Below are positions 49,946-60,804 of a DNA stretch of 64,000 bases, piece after piece. A model generated the notes under the pieces. The model did no database searches. It was not told the DNA's origin and was given only the letters and a program-made list of their open reading frames with translations. Position 1 is the stretch's first letter, and every line of letters starts with the position of its first letter. The translations under genes were made by a program, and so were the position numbers. Source of the stretch: Trichobilharzia szidati. Taxonomy: Eukaryota; Platyhelminthes; Trematoda; Strigeidida; Schistosomatidae. The stretch spans positions 93,316,020-93,380,019 of the forward strand of contig OX235272.1 of NCBI GenBank assembly GCA_944472155.2, written 5' to 3'.

Positions 49946-50245
49946 TGGAACTATATACTACTGATTGATTGAATTAAGTAGTTGTATACCACTCACATGA
50001 ACGGGTACTGCTTACTAGCCAGATGAAAGGGATGTCTCAACACCGGAAGGCGGTCATTTTGCTCATTTAGAACTGAACTCATTAGCAGTGTAGCCGGTTA
50101 GATCACGCCGGCCTCAAATGAGTGAAACGATCTGTCGGTGTTCAAATCAACCTGGATATAGTTAGGAAGTACCACTAGTTGATGTGGGTGGTATATAACT
50201 ACTCATCTCGATTAATCAGTAGTATAAATTTTTATGTGAACATAC
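49946..50245 (-). repeat. SINE-like repeat E, with a decayed hammerhead-like block
   Basis: Related to 60105-60330 ('TATACTACTGATTGATTG', 'ACCACTCACAT'). The minus strand near 50020-50090 has CTAATGAG and GCAAAAT in hammerhead order, with lost pairing. Confidence 0.4.
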
Positions 50246-50320
50246 TCGCTGTTTTGATTACCATTTATAGTCTTAATCAGATCACAGATCACGATCTGGA
50301 TAATTTGATTTCCAAAGGAA

Positions 50321-50817
50321 NNNNNNNNNNNNNNNNNNNNNNNNNNNNNNNNNNNNNNNNNNNNNNNNNNNNNNNNNNNNNNNNNNNNNNNNNNNNNNNN
50401 NNNNNNNNNNNNNNNNNNNNNNNNNNNNNNNNNNNNNNNNNNNNNNNNNNNNNNNNNNNNNNNNNNNNNNNNNNNNNNNNNNNNNNNNNNNNNNNNNNNN
50501 NNNNNNNNNNNNNNNNNNNNNNNNNNNNNNNNNNNNNNNNNNNNNNNNNNNNNNNNNNNNNNNNNNNNNNNNNNNNNNNNNNNNNNNNNNNNNNNNNNNN
50601 NNNNNNNNNNNNNNNNNNNNNNNNNNNNNNNNNNNNNNNNNNNNNNNNNNNNNNNNNNNNNNNNNNNNNNNNNNNNNNNNNNNNNNNNNNNNNNNNNNNN
50701 NNNNNNNNNNNNNNNNNNNNNNNNNNNNNNNNNNNNNNNNNNNNNNNNNNNNNNNNNNNNNNNNNNNNNNNNNNNNNNNNNNNNNNNNNNNNNNNNNNNN
50801 NNNNNNNNNNNNNNNNN
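50321..50817. other. Assembly gap
   Basis: 497 consecutive N. Translations through it are meaningless. It lies in the intron after exon 14 and could hide the next exon or mark a scaffold join. Confidence 0.99.
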
Positions 50818-51390
50818 CCTCGAAATTAAATGCAAGTAGTGCGTAAAAAAGCAAAGTACTTGCAAATTGTTAATCACTTGTGAACTACGATTAAAAAAAA
50901 TCATTGCTTTTCCGCCATGTTCTTACTTAATTATTACTATATATATCATTATTGTGAAACCTTAAATTTCTAGTTCCAGCCACGAAGTCCCATAAATGAG
51001 TTTTTGATACACATTCATGCCAAAAGGAAAATAATAACTACTTATTGTTGAATTTAAAAAGCTTCAAAAACATAAGTGAGGTAAACGACTTTCTCATCTA
51101 GAAATGTTGAGATTCTCACACACAACGGAGGGTTTTTCTGGACGCAGTCATATTCTTCTATTGAACGTACATCAGGCGAAATTTGACTGACGGACATTTA
51201 ACATAATCTATTGTCATTCCATCTGTTTAAATAAACACTGAAGAATGGATCTACTGAATATTAAGAGTGACATGGATCAAAGATGAGAAATTCTGACATG
51301 TTAGGAGATTACGATAGACGTGAGTGTGATGACAGATATTTACGGTAACTGATTTGTAGACACTGCGCTCATTATTTTTTTATTTTTTAT
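50818..51390. other. Stretch after the gap, nothing recognised
   Basis: AT-rich, no open frame of interest, no repeat landmark matched. Confidence 0.4.
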
Positions 51391-51394
51391 TTCA

Positions 51395-51570
51395 GCTTGA
51401 TGCCACACCATATTTTCAGTACAAGTATGGAATTTTCAGCATGTATATCGGTAGCCCAAATTTTGCAGGCCGACCATAGATATCAGGTGTGTTTCGGCAG
51501 GTGATCGAACCCCGGACCATGTGCATGGTCGGCGAGAAACGTAACCACTATGCCACGACGCACAGCCCTG
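51395..51570 (-). repeat. SINE-B, minus strand
   Basis: Reverse complement of the SINE-B body ('AGCTTGATGCCACACC', 'GCATGTATATCGGTAGCCCA') with head boxes 'GGGGTTCGATCACC' and 'GTGGCATAGTGG'. Confidence 0.7.
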
Positions 51571-52329
51571 AACAACTGATTTTAATCCTAACCTGTATCT
51601 CATCTTCAAAACACATAACTGTTTCGTATAATTCACAAACTCAACGAAAGGTGGTATTCATGAATGTAATACCAAATGAATGGTTAGGGACGAAAAAACA
51701 ATTATGTCTCGGCAATAACAAATGATAATATCGGCGCTCTTCAGAAAAATAACTGATATAATGCAGGTTGGAGTGCAACCATCAGTTCCGAAACCAAAAT
51801 TATCCCCATAAATGTGACGAGTTAAGTCATCTGGTGACGAATTAAGAGTGAGTTGGACTCATCATTTACAAGAAACCAGTTTTTTACGCTGCTTGAACGG
51901 CTTCCAGGTCGTTTCTGACCGGCTTGGACTAGCAATAACGCCCACGATCGTTGTGTGGCCACATATTCTGCTAGACCGGAACTTTGGCGACACTACATGA
52001 TGGCTCTTTGGCCTGACCCACTTGACCTAGTGGCTAGTCTGTTCCTAACACTGCCCCAACTAGGGGAGAAAGAATATAACCCTTGCGGCTGTCCAAAGAT
52101 ATATTTGTTGACAATGGTGCAGAGACAGTACAGGGATATACAGTCACACCATAACGCACAACTGCACTCTTGTATCTTGGAAACCAAATCGTCTGCAATC
52201 TAATCCATTCAGTACAGATAAACAAATCGACCGTTAAAAGATAAATGGCTGAGATTCAGCTGGATAAACGAACTTCTTTGATCCCCCACAGGATATCGTG
52301 CGAGAGGAATGGGCTGGGACCCATTAGAC

Positions 52330-52810
52330 TGTCTTCTAAGCGATTGATACCATTTCAGTCTCAGTAACTGTTTTCATCCAAAACTTTGGTAGAATCAATC
52401 ACTGTATTCTTCAGTAGAAACAGCTCTTGACCAGAGCAGGTAGTCGCCTCGTAAGTTGGTTTAATAGCACTACCTATCAGTTGGTGGCGATTTCGGGGAT
52501 CAAAGAGCAGGTTGTGATGATGCAGGTGATCCATGCCTATGGTAGGCATAGTAACATCAGCAAGGAAGAAGGTGTACTGAATAAGTTTATGTAAGCCTAC
52601 CTTCAAATAGTTACATTTCCCGGATGCTGCAGTGGGTTTTCACATTTGCAGCCTGTAAAGTGAAGGCAAGTTCTTTATGGAAGTCCCTCTCCGTATCAGG
52701 GAGTCCACGAACATATGTAACGGTGCCAAGCAGGTAACCGGTTTCGCTAACTGCACCTCGAATAAAAATTGCGTGGCTATTGCCACTGGCTAAGTTCGCA
52801 CCTAATGCGC
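52330..52810 (-). mobile_element. Ty3/Gypsy protease-region remnant
   Basis: Minus-strand 52606-52361 reads 'TFFLADVTMPTIGMDHLHHH' followed by 'NLLFDPRNR', the conserved stretch between protease and reverse transcriptase of Gypsy-type polyproteins (usual form VADV..P.IG.DFL.HHNLLVD). Just upstream in another frame is 'FTLQAANVKTHC'. The protease active site was not seen. Confidence 0.6.
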
Positions 52811-54940
52811 ACCAGCGAGATAGTCTGCCATAGTCGTAGCATCCTTGCTAAAAAGCAAGGTTTTTGACAACATTGTGGTACATAGACTACTGTGAGTTCT
52901 TGGTTGAACGTGGTTTGATTCCAGGAGATCACGTGTGTCACGACGTTGAGATGAATTTTATCGTGAGAGCTCTCTGACTTAAGAAATCGCTAAAGTTAGT
53001 GGCATAACCCTGTCGTTTCAAGGTCAACACTCGAAGATTATCTACCGGTCGAGCAAACTTCAGCAACTAGCTACGTCATCAACTATGAATTCCTGAAGCG
53101 CCACGAGCACAGTGGGAAAAAAAGACTCTAAAGTGTACCTTGACGAATTTCCATTGGCTGATAACTTAATGCACTCTTGAAAACACTGTACAGCCAAACC
53201 ATCTCCTTACTCGAAAGTGTATTAGAGTTCCTCATAACTTTGGCAATCGGAATGATCATTTCCTTCAAGGATAACTACTTTCAGCATTTCAAAGTGATCA
53301 CTAACTTCGAAAGTGAACTTATGTGAAGTAACGCAAATTCATCTTTCCACGCAGTGCATGCATAATTGCTGGGAATTGTGGACACGAATCAGTTATACCA
53401 TGCTCACCGAAATTAGCTTCAGAGTCCAGAAACCATGTTTCTGCGCTGTTTGGTCAAAGGGCATGAGCCGGATAAGTATAATTTTTTGAGTCTGTTAACA
53501 CATTGTAAAGATTGTTTAAATTAAAACTTAGCTTAGATAAAAAATTCAAATCAGATGAACGCTCCGAAACAGAGAAGAATGTCTGCGTGTTAACAAGCCC
53601 AGACGATTAGGTTCATGAACGGATTCTCCAGTTTACCGCAGTTATACTATTCGCTTCCCAACATAAAAAGCAACTAGAGGCAAGAGACCATTGATGGCGC
53701 AGGTTTTTTTTCCCAAAACACACGAATTTTAAACTAGTGAAGGTAGCGGTTAAAAAATCGATGTGGCAGAACAGGTTTATAACTGACAAAAAACGACATG
53801 GATAGAAACACATATCATCAACACTTAGTAATGTGGACTTGAAGAGTTCTGTACACAACACTAAAGTAGAGGTAATTTCATCTGAGTCAGCACCATCTTC
53901 ATGCAGGCCTGATATAAAACCGAAATTGTCTGATAATATTAATCCACTATCAAGTATACGATTTTCCACCATGGGACACTTTGTTAGGACGGACAACCTA
54001 TCGCTGTTACCTGCGCATTCATGACTAGTGCATGCACTGATATGATAGCCTGATTAGATAGCCTTTGACTAGTCTGTTTTTGGGTGATTTTCGAGGTCAT
54101 ATAACCGACTGCATTTTGATTTACTTTAAACTTAAATTTTCCAAAGATTTTATAGACTACATGTATCCTGTATTCTGAATAATATGACGTTTGTCACGGC
54201 TGTCGCAGTTAAATTGGACTTTTGTGCCTATCTCAGTTTTGGGAATATTTTAAAGTGATCAGGTAGTTTTACTGTTATGTCTGGAGTAGCATCCTAGTCG
54301 AGTTAAGTGATGTTCATAGATGACTAAGATTTCATCATAACATTCACCATAGAAAAATAAACACTGAGGGCATAGTGATGCGAAAAACACTCAAAAAATA
54401 GAAATACTCTTACTGGACCACTTACGATCAAGTGCCCTAGTAGGAGTCGTTTCAGTGGTCTGAACCATACTAATAACCCCACCACCGATTCGAACTTAAC
54501 GGGTACAAGTGAGAAAATGCGAAAACTTAGGAGGTCTGTGTGGTTAAAATCCCTTAAGATACATTAGGGACGAAACAACGGTGTGCTGAATGAGACTATT
54601 ATCAGAAGACAGCATTTACTTGGTACATTAGGCCAAACACAAACCAGTAGGCACCATGATAAAAAACTGTCAATCCACGGAATCCCTAACATTTACTGCG
54701 TTACTGTAGGAACTAACAGATCTTTTAGCTCTGCATTCCAAAACGCTAGTATTAGTTTCTTGTAAACAAGAACAGAGCTAGTCAAATGAGCAGTTACCAA
54801 ATAAGAACCGTCTATGTATAAATGACGAGTCTAATAATATAACAGGCTGAATAAAATAATTTATCATTATGACTAATCTTGTGGGACACGCCGACAGAAT
54901 GTTTGTAAACCTCATTACAGAGGACAAACACTTACTTACT
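52811..54940. other. Unexplained stretch
   Basis: More GC than the introns, few simple repeats, and no landmark of the families above. A plus-strand frame at 53833-54024 encodes a 63-residue Ser-rich product and one at 54583-54765 a 60-residue product; neither is recognised. They could be exons, pseudogene or old transposon. 51700-52330 is of the same character. Confidence 0.35.
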
Positions 54941-54944
54941 TACT

Positions 54945-55125
54945 TATTATAGCTTGATTCCACACCGTATTTTTGGTACAAGTATGGAATTTTCAGCATG
55001 TGATATCAGTAGCCCAAATTTTGCAGGCCGACCATAGATATCGGGTGTGCGCCGGCAGGGGATCGAACCCCGGACCGTGTGCATGGTCGGCGAGAGTCCT
55101 AACCACTGTGCCACCGACGCACACG
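54945..55125 (-). repeat. SINE-B, minus strand, well preserved
   Basis: Reverse complement: head 'GTGTGCGTCGGTGGCACAGT', 'GGGGTTCGATCCCC', the complete SINE-B body and end. The promoter boxes look intact. Confidence 0.75.
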
Positions 55126-55284
55126 AATAGCTGGAGATCTTTTCGTTTCAACCTTTGCCGACACACTTAGCTTTGCAACTAATAGTGAAAATTCTGTAGT
55201 ATTTGCATCAACTAGTCTTATTTGTATATTTACTGAAGGGGCTAATATACAACCCGATGTTTGTAGATGGAAATTGCATAGACG

Positions 55285-55350
55285 TTCGATGAAAGATAGC
55301 AGTAGAATCCAGGACTCACATTTCGTCCTGTTTGAGACATACTCGGTAGA
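55285..55350 (-). ncRNA. Decayed hammerhead, satellite type
   Basis: Minus strand: 'CAAACAGGACGAAATGTGAG' then 'TCCTGGATTCTACTGCTATC'. CGAAA, the cleavage-site segment and the flanking 'CTACTGCTATC' agree with schistosome hammerheads. The CTGANGA box is lost (ACCGAGTATG). Confidence 0.45.
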
Positions 55351-55354
55351 TCTA

Positions 55355-56840
55355 TCGGCTCTTAGTGTGTGATGACGCTTGAACTAAGATTCACACCCAG
55401 TCCCCACTGCTTTAAATGCCAGAGAATCATCCACCAGAACACCATCTCACGAAAGAGTTGATTCATGTAGGTCAGTTGAGTTGTTATTCACTTTTGAGAA
55501 GTTAGCGGCAACAACCAAGGAATATTGAACGGTGGCCATAGTATGCACTTTCTGGAGGAAACGCAAACAGCTTTCTGTGATCCGATTCTTGAACTGTTTT
55601 GCTTAGTTTATGAAGAATCATAAGGGCCAGATAGGTGCAACTGTGGATGGACAGCTGAGGAAATTATTGGTAGCACTTTGCGAAGATCTCGTGTGCGTGC
55701 CGATGAGACGAAGCATACACCGATAAGGAAGATTTTCGGTATAACCAGCCTGTTGTTCAGTCTGCATAAGTGTGAAAAATTTTAAGTTGTAAGCTGGGAC
55801 GTGTCGCATGGTGTTAAATATTGCACTACAGGTCAGCTTCATGAAGTTAACTAACAAGCTACTGAGATGGTCAATAACGAAAATAAGGATTTCAATGGAA
55901 ACAAGAACGATGGAAATAAAACAAGACAGTCCCTCTATGAATGCAGATCAGAAACAGAATGACAACGAACTAAGTGACCGAACACATATACGCCTGACCA
56001 TTAGCACATGTGACACGTGGCGATCGAGTGCAGCTGAGATCTCTAGTGAATTGTCGTCCCATAGTCGTGAACTGTTAGACAGGAGCTCAAATCCATTACG
56101 ACACGAACCGCTGACTTAACGTCTAATTTATTAGGCAATAGGACAATATCTCAGCTTACATCCCCATGCCTTTCGATGACTGAAATATCACCATATGTCA
56201 TTTAACCCTTCTGGATTCTAACAACCATGTGTCTGGAAGCAGAGCTTTTCAACCATCCTAGGTGAACCCGAAATATCCGCTAACTCGGTGGTAGGCGCTA
56301 GACATTTGCTCAATTCGGCACGAACATCCATCGCAACGAGTGAAGGCAGTGAATACGACTGGTCTAACAGTAGTGATTAGAGATCATTCTGAAAGAAAAA
56401 TTGAAGTCGACCCATCATCGGACGTACCACGTCATTCGTCCATCAAGTGACAAGGGTAAATTGTTGGGTAGATAGATTTCTAGTTGTACAACCCGTCACC
56501 TGATGAAACTAAAAGTCGTTTTTAGCACAAAGTAGGAAGTAACAAAAGCAATTGCTTATTTTTAAGGTTAAGGCGAGTATCAGTGGTTTATCATTTAACC
56601 GGTGTTTCATTACTTTTTTGGGTGAGATAACGCTTACAGGCCGGATTGCAACTCAACGCCTTGCAAAACAGAAACAATATTGTAATCTGAACAAATAACT
56701 ATTGTCTAACTTATTTTTATGAATAGCATCTCTCCTTTGGGTGATTATGATCAATCTTCATGGTAGTGATGACGAAATCCTAAGTGTAGTCACCAGTCGG
56801 TCAAAATAAGATTATCCGGTATTTGGTGAATTATATCATT
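55355..56840. other. Unexplained stretch
   Basis: A plus-strand frame at 55808-56119 (about 103 residues, Ser/Arg/Asn-rich, ends 'LRHEPLT') is open but unrecognised. No repeat landmarks were found. Confidence 0.35.
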
Positions 56841-56844
56841 ATAA

Positions 56845-57000
56845 TTCCATTAGATTCCGAATGGAGCACAGGGGACTTCAACAGCACACCTCCATTTGAA
56901 CCTGTTTTCCACATTCCCCTTTAGCTGGCTTCCTGATTGCCCTGAGGGTCTCATCTCCGCTTCACAGGATGGCAGCTTATGGACGGTCATAAATGCCTAA
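56845..57000 (-). mobile_element. LINE (second family), 3' end fragment
   Basis: Reverse complement of a decayed '..GTCCCCTGTGCTCCATTCGG'-type terminus. Confidence 0.4.
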
Positions 57001-57216
57001 CGACTATCCCCTACTCTTTCCTGGGCTTACTACAGGTTGGTAAACTAAGCGAGATTTAGGCGTGCGTCAGCTGAGAATTGAATCCAGACCTCCCACCTGA
57101 CTGATTACTGAATCATAGACAGATAACGCATTATTTATGCTACTTCTTATTAGCAATTCAATTATAAAAAAACAAAACAAGAGGCGGTGCATCAAAAATA
57201 CTATAAAATATTTACA

Positions 57217-57222
57217 TTTATT
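57217..57222 (-). promoter_or_regulatory. Poly(A) signal AATAAA of the minus-strand gene
   Basis: AATAAA on the minus strand, about 45 bases beyond the stop codon at 57267-57269. Distance and orientation suit the last exon. Confidence 0.55.
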
Positions 57223-57266
57223 GGAAAATAAAATAAAAATACAGTTAGCATCAGTGAATAAAATTA

Positions 57267-57512
57267 TCATAAGCTAGAAATATTTAAACCTTTTTTACCA
57301 GAAATTATATTTATAAAAGTAGTTAAATCATCTGGATTGGATGTAATTTTATTTTGACGATCAGAGAAATCCAATTCAAGATCTTGTTTTAATAAATTAA
57401 CTTCTTTTAGGCTACAATCAATTGCACGATTTGTTAAATTAATTAATTTATTTAATTGTTCAGATGGTATACCAGAAGCTCGTGTAACTTGAGAGGAACA
57501 TTCACTTTCTAC
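57267..57512 (-). CDS. Last exon of an unidentified minus-strand gene
   Basis: 81 codons plus stop, entered at a pyrimidine-rich acceptor ('TCTCTCTTAAAAATATTCTA' then G). Residues include 'SGIPSEQLNKLINLTNRAI', 'LKEVNLLKQDLELDFSDR' and 'NPDDLTTFINIISG', which look like two amphipathic helices and a natural C terminus. Phase 0 matches the proposed upstream exon. I do not recognise the family; a short helical subunit of a larger complex is possible but unproven. The AT-rich codon use resembles the NCAPD2 exons and differs from the transposon debris around it. Confidence 0.65.
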   Translation of the reverse strand, partial: VESECSSQVTRASGIPSEQLNKLINLTNRAIDCSLKEVNLLKQDLELDFSDRQNKITSNPDDLTTFINIISGKKGLNISSL

Positions 57513-57609
57513 CTAGAATATTTTTAAGAGAGATAGAGAGAGAGGGGTATATTGAAAGATTAATAAATGCGTTAATTTTCTATAGTTTGGTTTGTAAGGG
57601 TTAGTTATG

Positions 57610-57715
57610 TTTTTACGAGTTGATCATCCTAGTTTAGGATGAAACAGCAGCTGTCCATTACTCCCTGGTTTTCAATGGTTCGCTAACTGATATCAATCCG
57701 TGATCAACTTCGCAA
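57610..57715 (+). repeat. SINE-C 3' fragment inside an intron
   Basis: 'CATCCTAGTTTAGGATGAAA', 'CAGCTGTCCATTACTCCC', 'CAATGGTTCGCTAACTGATA'. It makes up about half of the 211-base intron between the two minus-strand exons. Confidence 0.6.
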
Positions 57716-57723
57716 AAAAATAC

Positions 57724-57898
57724 ATTAATATTAAATCTTTCTGGCTTAGAAAATATCTTGAGATTTATTCGATTTTCAACAACATTAAGAAAATCAAAAG
57801 TTTTAGGTACACACAAAAATTTCTGAAAAGATTGATGGATTCTCACACGCCATAACTTACAACCAATTCTCAATTGTCTAAGCACAATAGAAAACCTT
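57724..57898 (-). CDS. Penultimate exon of the unidentified minus-strand gene
   Basis: Acceptor after 'CCCTTCTCATATAG', donor GTATTT. One base completes a split codon, then 58 codons: 'LRQLRIGCKLWRVRIHQSFQ', 'FLCVPKTFDFLNVVENRI', 'SKPERFNIN'. It ends on a codon boundary, as the next exon requires. An open frame continues past the donor into SINE sequence, which supports splicing at this point. Family not recognised; further upstream exons were not found with confidence. Confidence 0.5.
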
Positions 57899-58289
57899 CT
57901 ATATGAGAAGGGATATCCAGAAAAAATTGTTTATAGTTTCTATGATGAGAAAAGACAGAGAGAAATGCCTACAAAGTGTGAAGAAGAAATATACATATAT
58001 ATATATATGACGCAACTACTGAATTACTGGCATCGAAACTCCGAAAAAAAATAATAGTTAAAACATTCTTTGCTGCAACAATATGTTTAAAAATGCATCA
58101 GGTGAATGTGCATTTGTACATTTAACTCTTTTTATGGAGAACGACTCGGGAAGCCCACCGTCGCATTTTTGAGTACTGTCCATATATGGTCAGGTGAAAG
58201 GGTCGTAAAGTCAATCAGGGATTCTCTATGGACAAATCTTGTCGATAAAAAAAAAAATCAGTCTTTATAATCCTATAGTGAGGTGGCAT

Positions 58290-58765
58290 TTTAATTCCCT
58301 AAGTCACTGTTACTATACGGATCCGAGACTTGGCATTGCATCACGAAGGGTACTTCGAACAAACTACAGGACTTTCATCAACAGCTGTCTTCACTTAATA
58401 CTACTCAAGATCAGATGGCCGGCCAGAAAAGATCAGCAACAGGGAGAGATCTCTGAGAGCGAACCAACCCAGAAGGAAACAATTGTGCAACAAATAAGCA
58501 GGAAGAAATGGAGGTGGATTGGCCATACTCTGAGAAAACAGACCATCGACTGAGATCACACGACAGACCATTGCTCGAATGGAACCCAAACGAGAAGCGG
58601 CAAGTTGGTCGTCAGTGTGAGGGTGACATGGAGTTGGTCATGCGAATACGAGATGAAAGCGCATGTGGGCAGACGTGGAGCCAGGTGAAAACGTTGGCAG
58701 AGAACCGAACGCAATGGAGACATGCGGCTGAAGCACTATGTTCCTCTAGGAAATAAAGGAAACAA
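58290..58765 (+). mobile_element. LINE (second family), best preserved C terminus and 3' end
   Basis: Two overlapping frames: 'LRTNYRTFINSCLHLILLKI' and '[14 protein letters not shown]', then after a frameshift 'LEWNPNEKRQVGRQCEGDME' and 'NRTQWRHAAEALCSSRK' with a stop. The sequence ends in an AATAAT-like tail. This defines the C terminus for the many fragments elsewhere. Confidence 0.7.
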
Positions 58766-58984
58766 TAATATAATAATGATAAGTTTGTACGCCATCACAA
58801 TTGCTAAGCATAGCTGAGAAGGCTGCTAACTTTATTATCAACATCATACTGTGCTATAGTTGCATATTTTAAAAAATCTTATTTCCACAAATACGTATTT
58901 GCTTGCTTAAATCGTGTTCTATAACTGTCTAACTGACAATATTACCAAATAGGAGTGAAACTAGCAAAATAAGAGTAGAATTTG

Positions 58985-59160
58985 GGGACACTGTGGTACA
59001 ACAGTACAATACAATATTTGATAGAATAATACACAATGACACAATACTGACAACTGGATGACATTTCGAGCACAATTTATTGCTCATAATCTTAATAGTG
59101 TATTCTTACAAGACTTGCTTTATGTTACCTTACTCCCACCCTATTTGTTCATTGCAGTTT
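58985..59160 (-). repeat. Penelope-like terminal sequence, inverted copy
   Basis: 'TCGAGCACAATTTATTGCTC' and 'ACAATACTGACAACTGG' are the reverse of the tail at 59515-59620, making another head-to-head pair around a decayed element body. Confidence 0.5.
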
Positions 59161-59269
59161 TCTGTATATCCAGTACAAGCGTTGCATCATTTCGATTACA
59201 CGTGATTGATATTGATTCAATGAATTTACTATGACCTAGAATGAATGACCCTGTTAAGTTTAGAAACAG

Positions 59270-59640
59270 TCTTAGCCATTCCAATGCATTCACTTGCATG
59301 TAATCACACAATAGGATGGGACAAGGTTGATAATATTAAAAAGTAATATAGCCAGTTAGAGAGAGTGAGAGAGGTTAATCACCAAATCTTTGTTTATCAA
59401 GTCAACACTAAACACATGCAATCGCAATGACGACGCAACGCCTATACTGGAGATGTGGAAAACTGCAGTAAAAAAACCGAAGGGAGTGAGACAATATAGA
59501 GGAAGTTATGAAGTTGTGTGAATACGTTGATGTGATTATGAACAAGAGAACTGTGCTCATAACATCATTTGGGTTATTAATACTGTATCAATGTGCCATA
59601 CATATCAAATAAACTTCTCTAATATGTTTGAAATTGAACT
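59270..59640 (+). mobile_element. Penelope-like element, 3' end fragment
   Basis: 'GCATTCACTTGCATGTAATC', 'ACACTAAACACATGCAATCG', then 'GAATACGTTGATGTGATTAT' and the terminal 'ATACTGTATCAATGTGCC'. Equivalent to 61190-61480. Confidence 0.5.
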
Positions 59641-59689
59641 GAGAGAAATACACCAATTACTTTATTTTTGAAGCATTTACCCATGTTAG

Positions 59690-59775
59690 GTCGTTGGAGA
59701 CAATCGGCAAGAAGCCCAGCCTGACCTGGGTTTCGTGCTAGTTGGCATTCGTGTCAGCAAGGTGTATCTGCACCG
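59690..59775 (-). repeat. SINE-D body, minus strand
   Basis: Reverse complement: 'CACCTTGCTGACACGAATGC', 'CAACTAGCACGAAACCCAGG', 'TCAGGCTGGGCTTC'. Stem II and GAAA are kept; the first core box has an insertion. Confidence 0.55.
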
Positions 59776-59849
59776 AACAAAGGACTAGACACATCCCACC
59801 AGTTACTAGTGTCCAATAAAAGCATCTACCCATATCAGATAAATTTGTT

Positions 59850-60000
59850 TGATATATAATACGCAGTGATACAGTGTTAATCACTGGATGACGATGTTTT
59901 GAACACAACTTACTGCTTGTAATTACATCAATGCATTCACACGACTTATTAACTTGCCTACCTAGTAGTAAGTCAGGAGATTTAAATAATAAAATAATAC
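59850..60000 (-). repeat. Penelope-like terminal sequence, inverted copy
   Basis: 'CACAACTTACTGCTTGTAAT' and 'AATCACTGGATGACGATGTT' are the reverse of the tail at 61385-61480. May be the left arm of the element ending there. Confidence 0.45.
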
Positions 60001-60104
60001 AAATAGGGAGAACACTACTATTGAATAACTAGGCACCAGCAGAATTTATTTCAAAAATACATTAAGATCCATAAGAAGAATAAAAATAGTAATGAAAATT
60101 AGCA

Positions 60105-60330
60105 TAGAATTATATACTACTGATTGATTGCTATGAGTAGTTGGATACCACTCATATCAACCAGCAGTGCTTGCTAACCAGTCAGGTCGAGGTGATGTAA
60201 GTACTGGACGGTTATTTCGCCCGTTTGCGGTTGAGCTCATCAACGGTGTGCCCAGGTTTGATTCTCCTCATAGGGAAGAATCAGTTGAAACCATCCGATT
60301 TCTGACTGTATAGCTACTTGGGCGAACTGG
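60105..60330 (-). repeat. SINE-like repeat E with a hammerhead-like block
   Basis: Minus strand: TTGATGA, GCTC/GGGC around loop AACCGCAAAC, GAAA, then TAACCGTCCAGTAC. The order and GAAA box are those of a hammerhead, with one core change (C to T) and a weak stem III. Confidence 0.45.
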
Positions 60331-60634
60331 CACTACCAAAAATCAAAATCACAACTTGTAATCCACATAGTTCGAATGGTGAAATTACAGATTGCATATT
60401 GTAGTCTTAATAACTTGGTCTCTAACCTATTCGCAACTTGTTAATTTGATTTATAGTAGTGAAAAGAGAAACGAAAATTTATACAACTAATCAGAAATTC
60501 AAAGCCTAGATAGTGCTGCCATATAAAGAAGGATTCTTAACAAGGCTGAGATGAGGGTGGCATTTGAACCAGCCAACTCACTCGGAGACAAATATTTTTG
60601 TAGAGATTTTTGTTTGATTGGTTAGAGGGTTTCA

Positions 60635-60800
60635 TAATGAGCTGACATCAGTTAGAGAACCATTGGGAAACCAGCTCACGGTACTGGACATCTGTTTCAT
60701 CCTAGTTTGGGACCCTTCAGCAGTACTCACCCACCGCTAATGTTCGAACCCAGGACCTTCTGGTTACAAGGTGAGCTCGTAGATCATTAAGCTACTTGGA
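60635..60800 (-). repeat. SINE-C, minus strand, part of a head-to-head pair
   Basis: 3' end, ribozyme block (core CTGAAGG, one change; stem II GTCC/GGAT) and tRNA-like head, ending at about 60800 where a plus-strand copy begins. Confidence 0.6.
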
Positions 60801-60804
60801 CCCA

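Noticed and set aside
50179..50904. Long open frames across 50.2-50.9 kb
   Set aside because: They consist almost entirely of X from the run of N and mean nothing.
53613..53996. A 127-residue minus-strand protein
   Set aside because: No recognisable motif, and it overlaps a plus-strand frame of similar quality. Cys-rich composition alone is not evidence of a gene.
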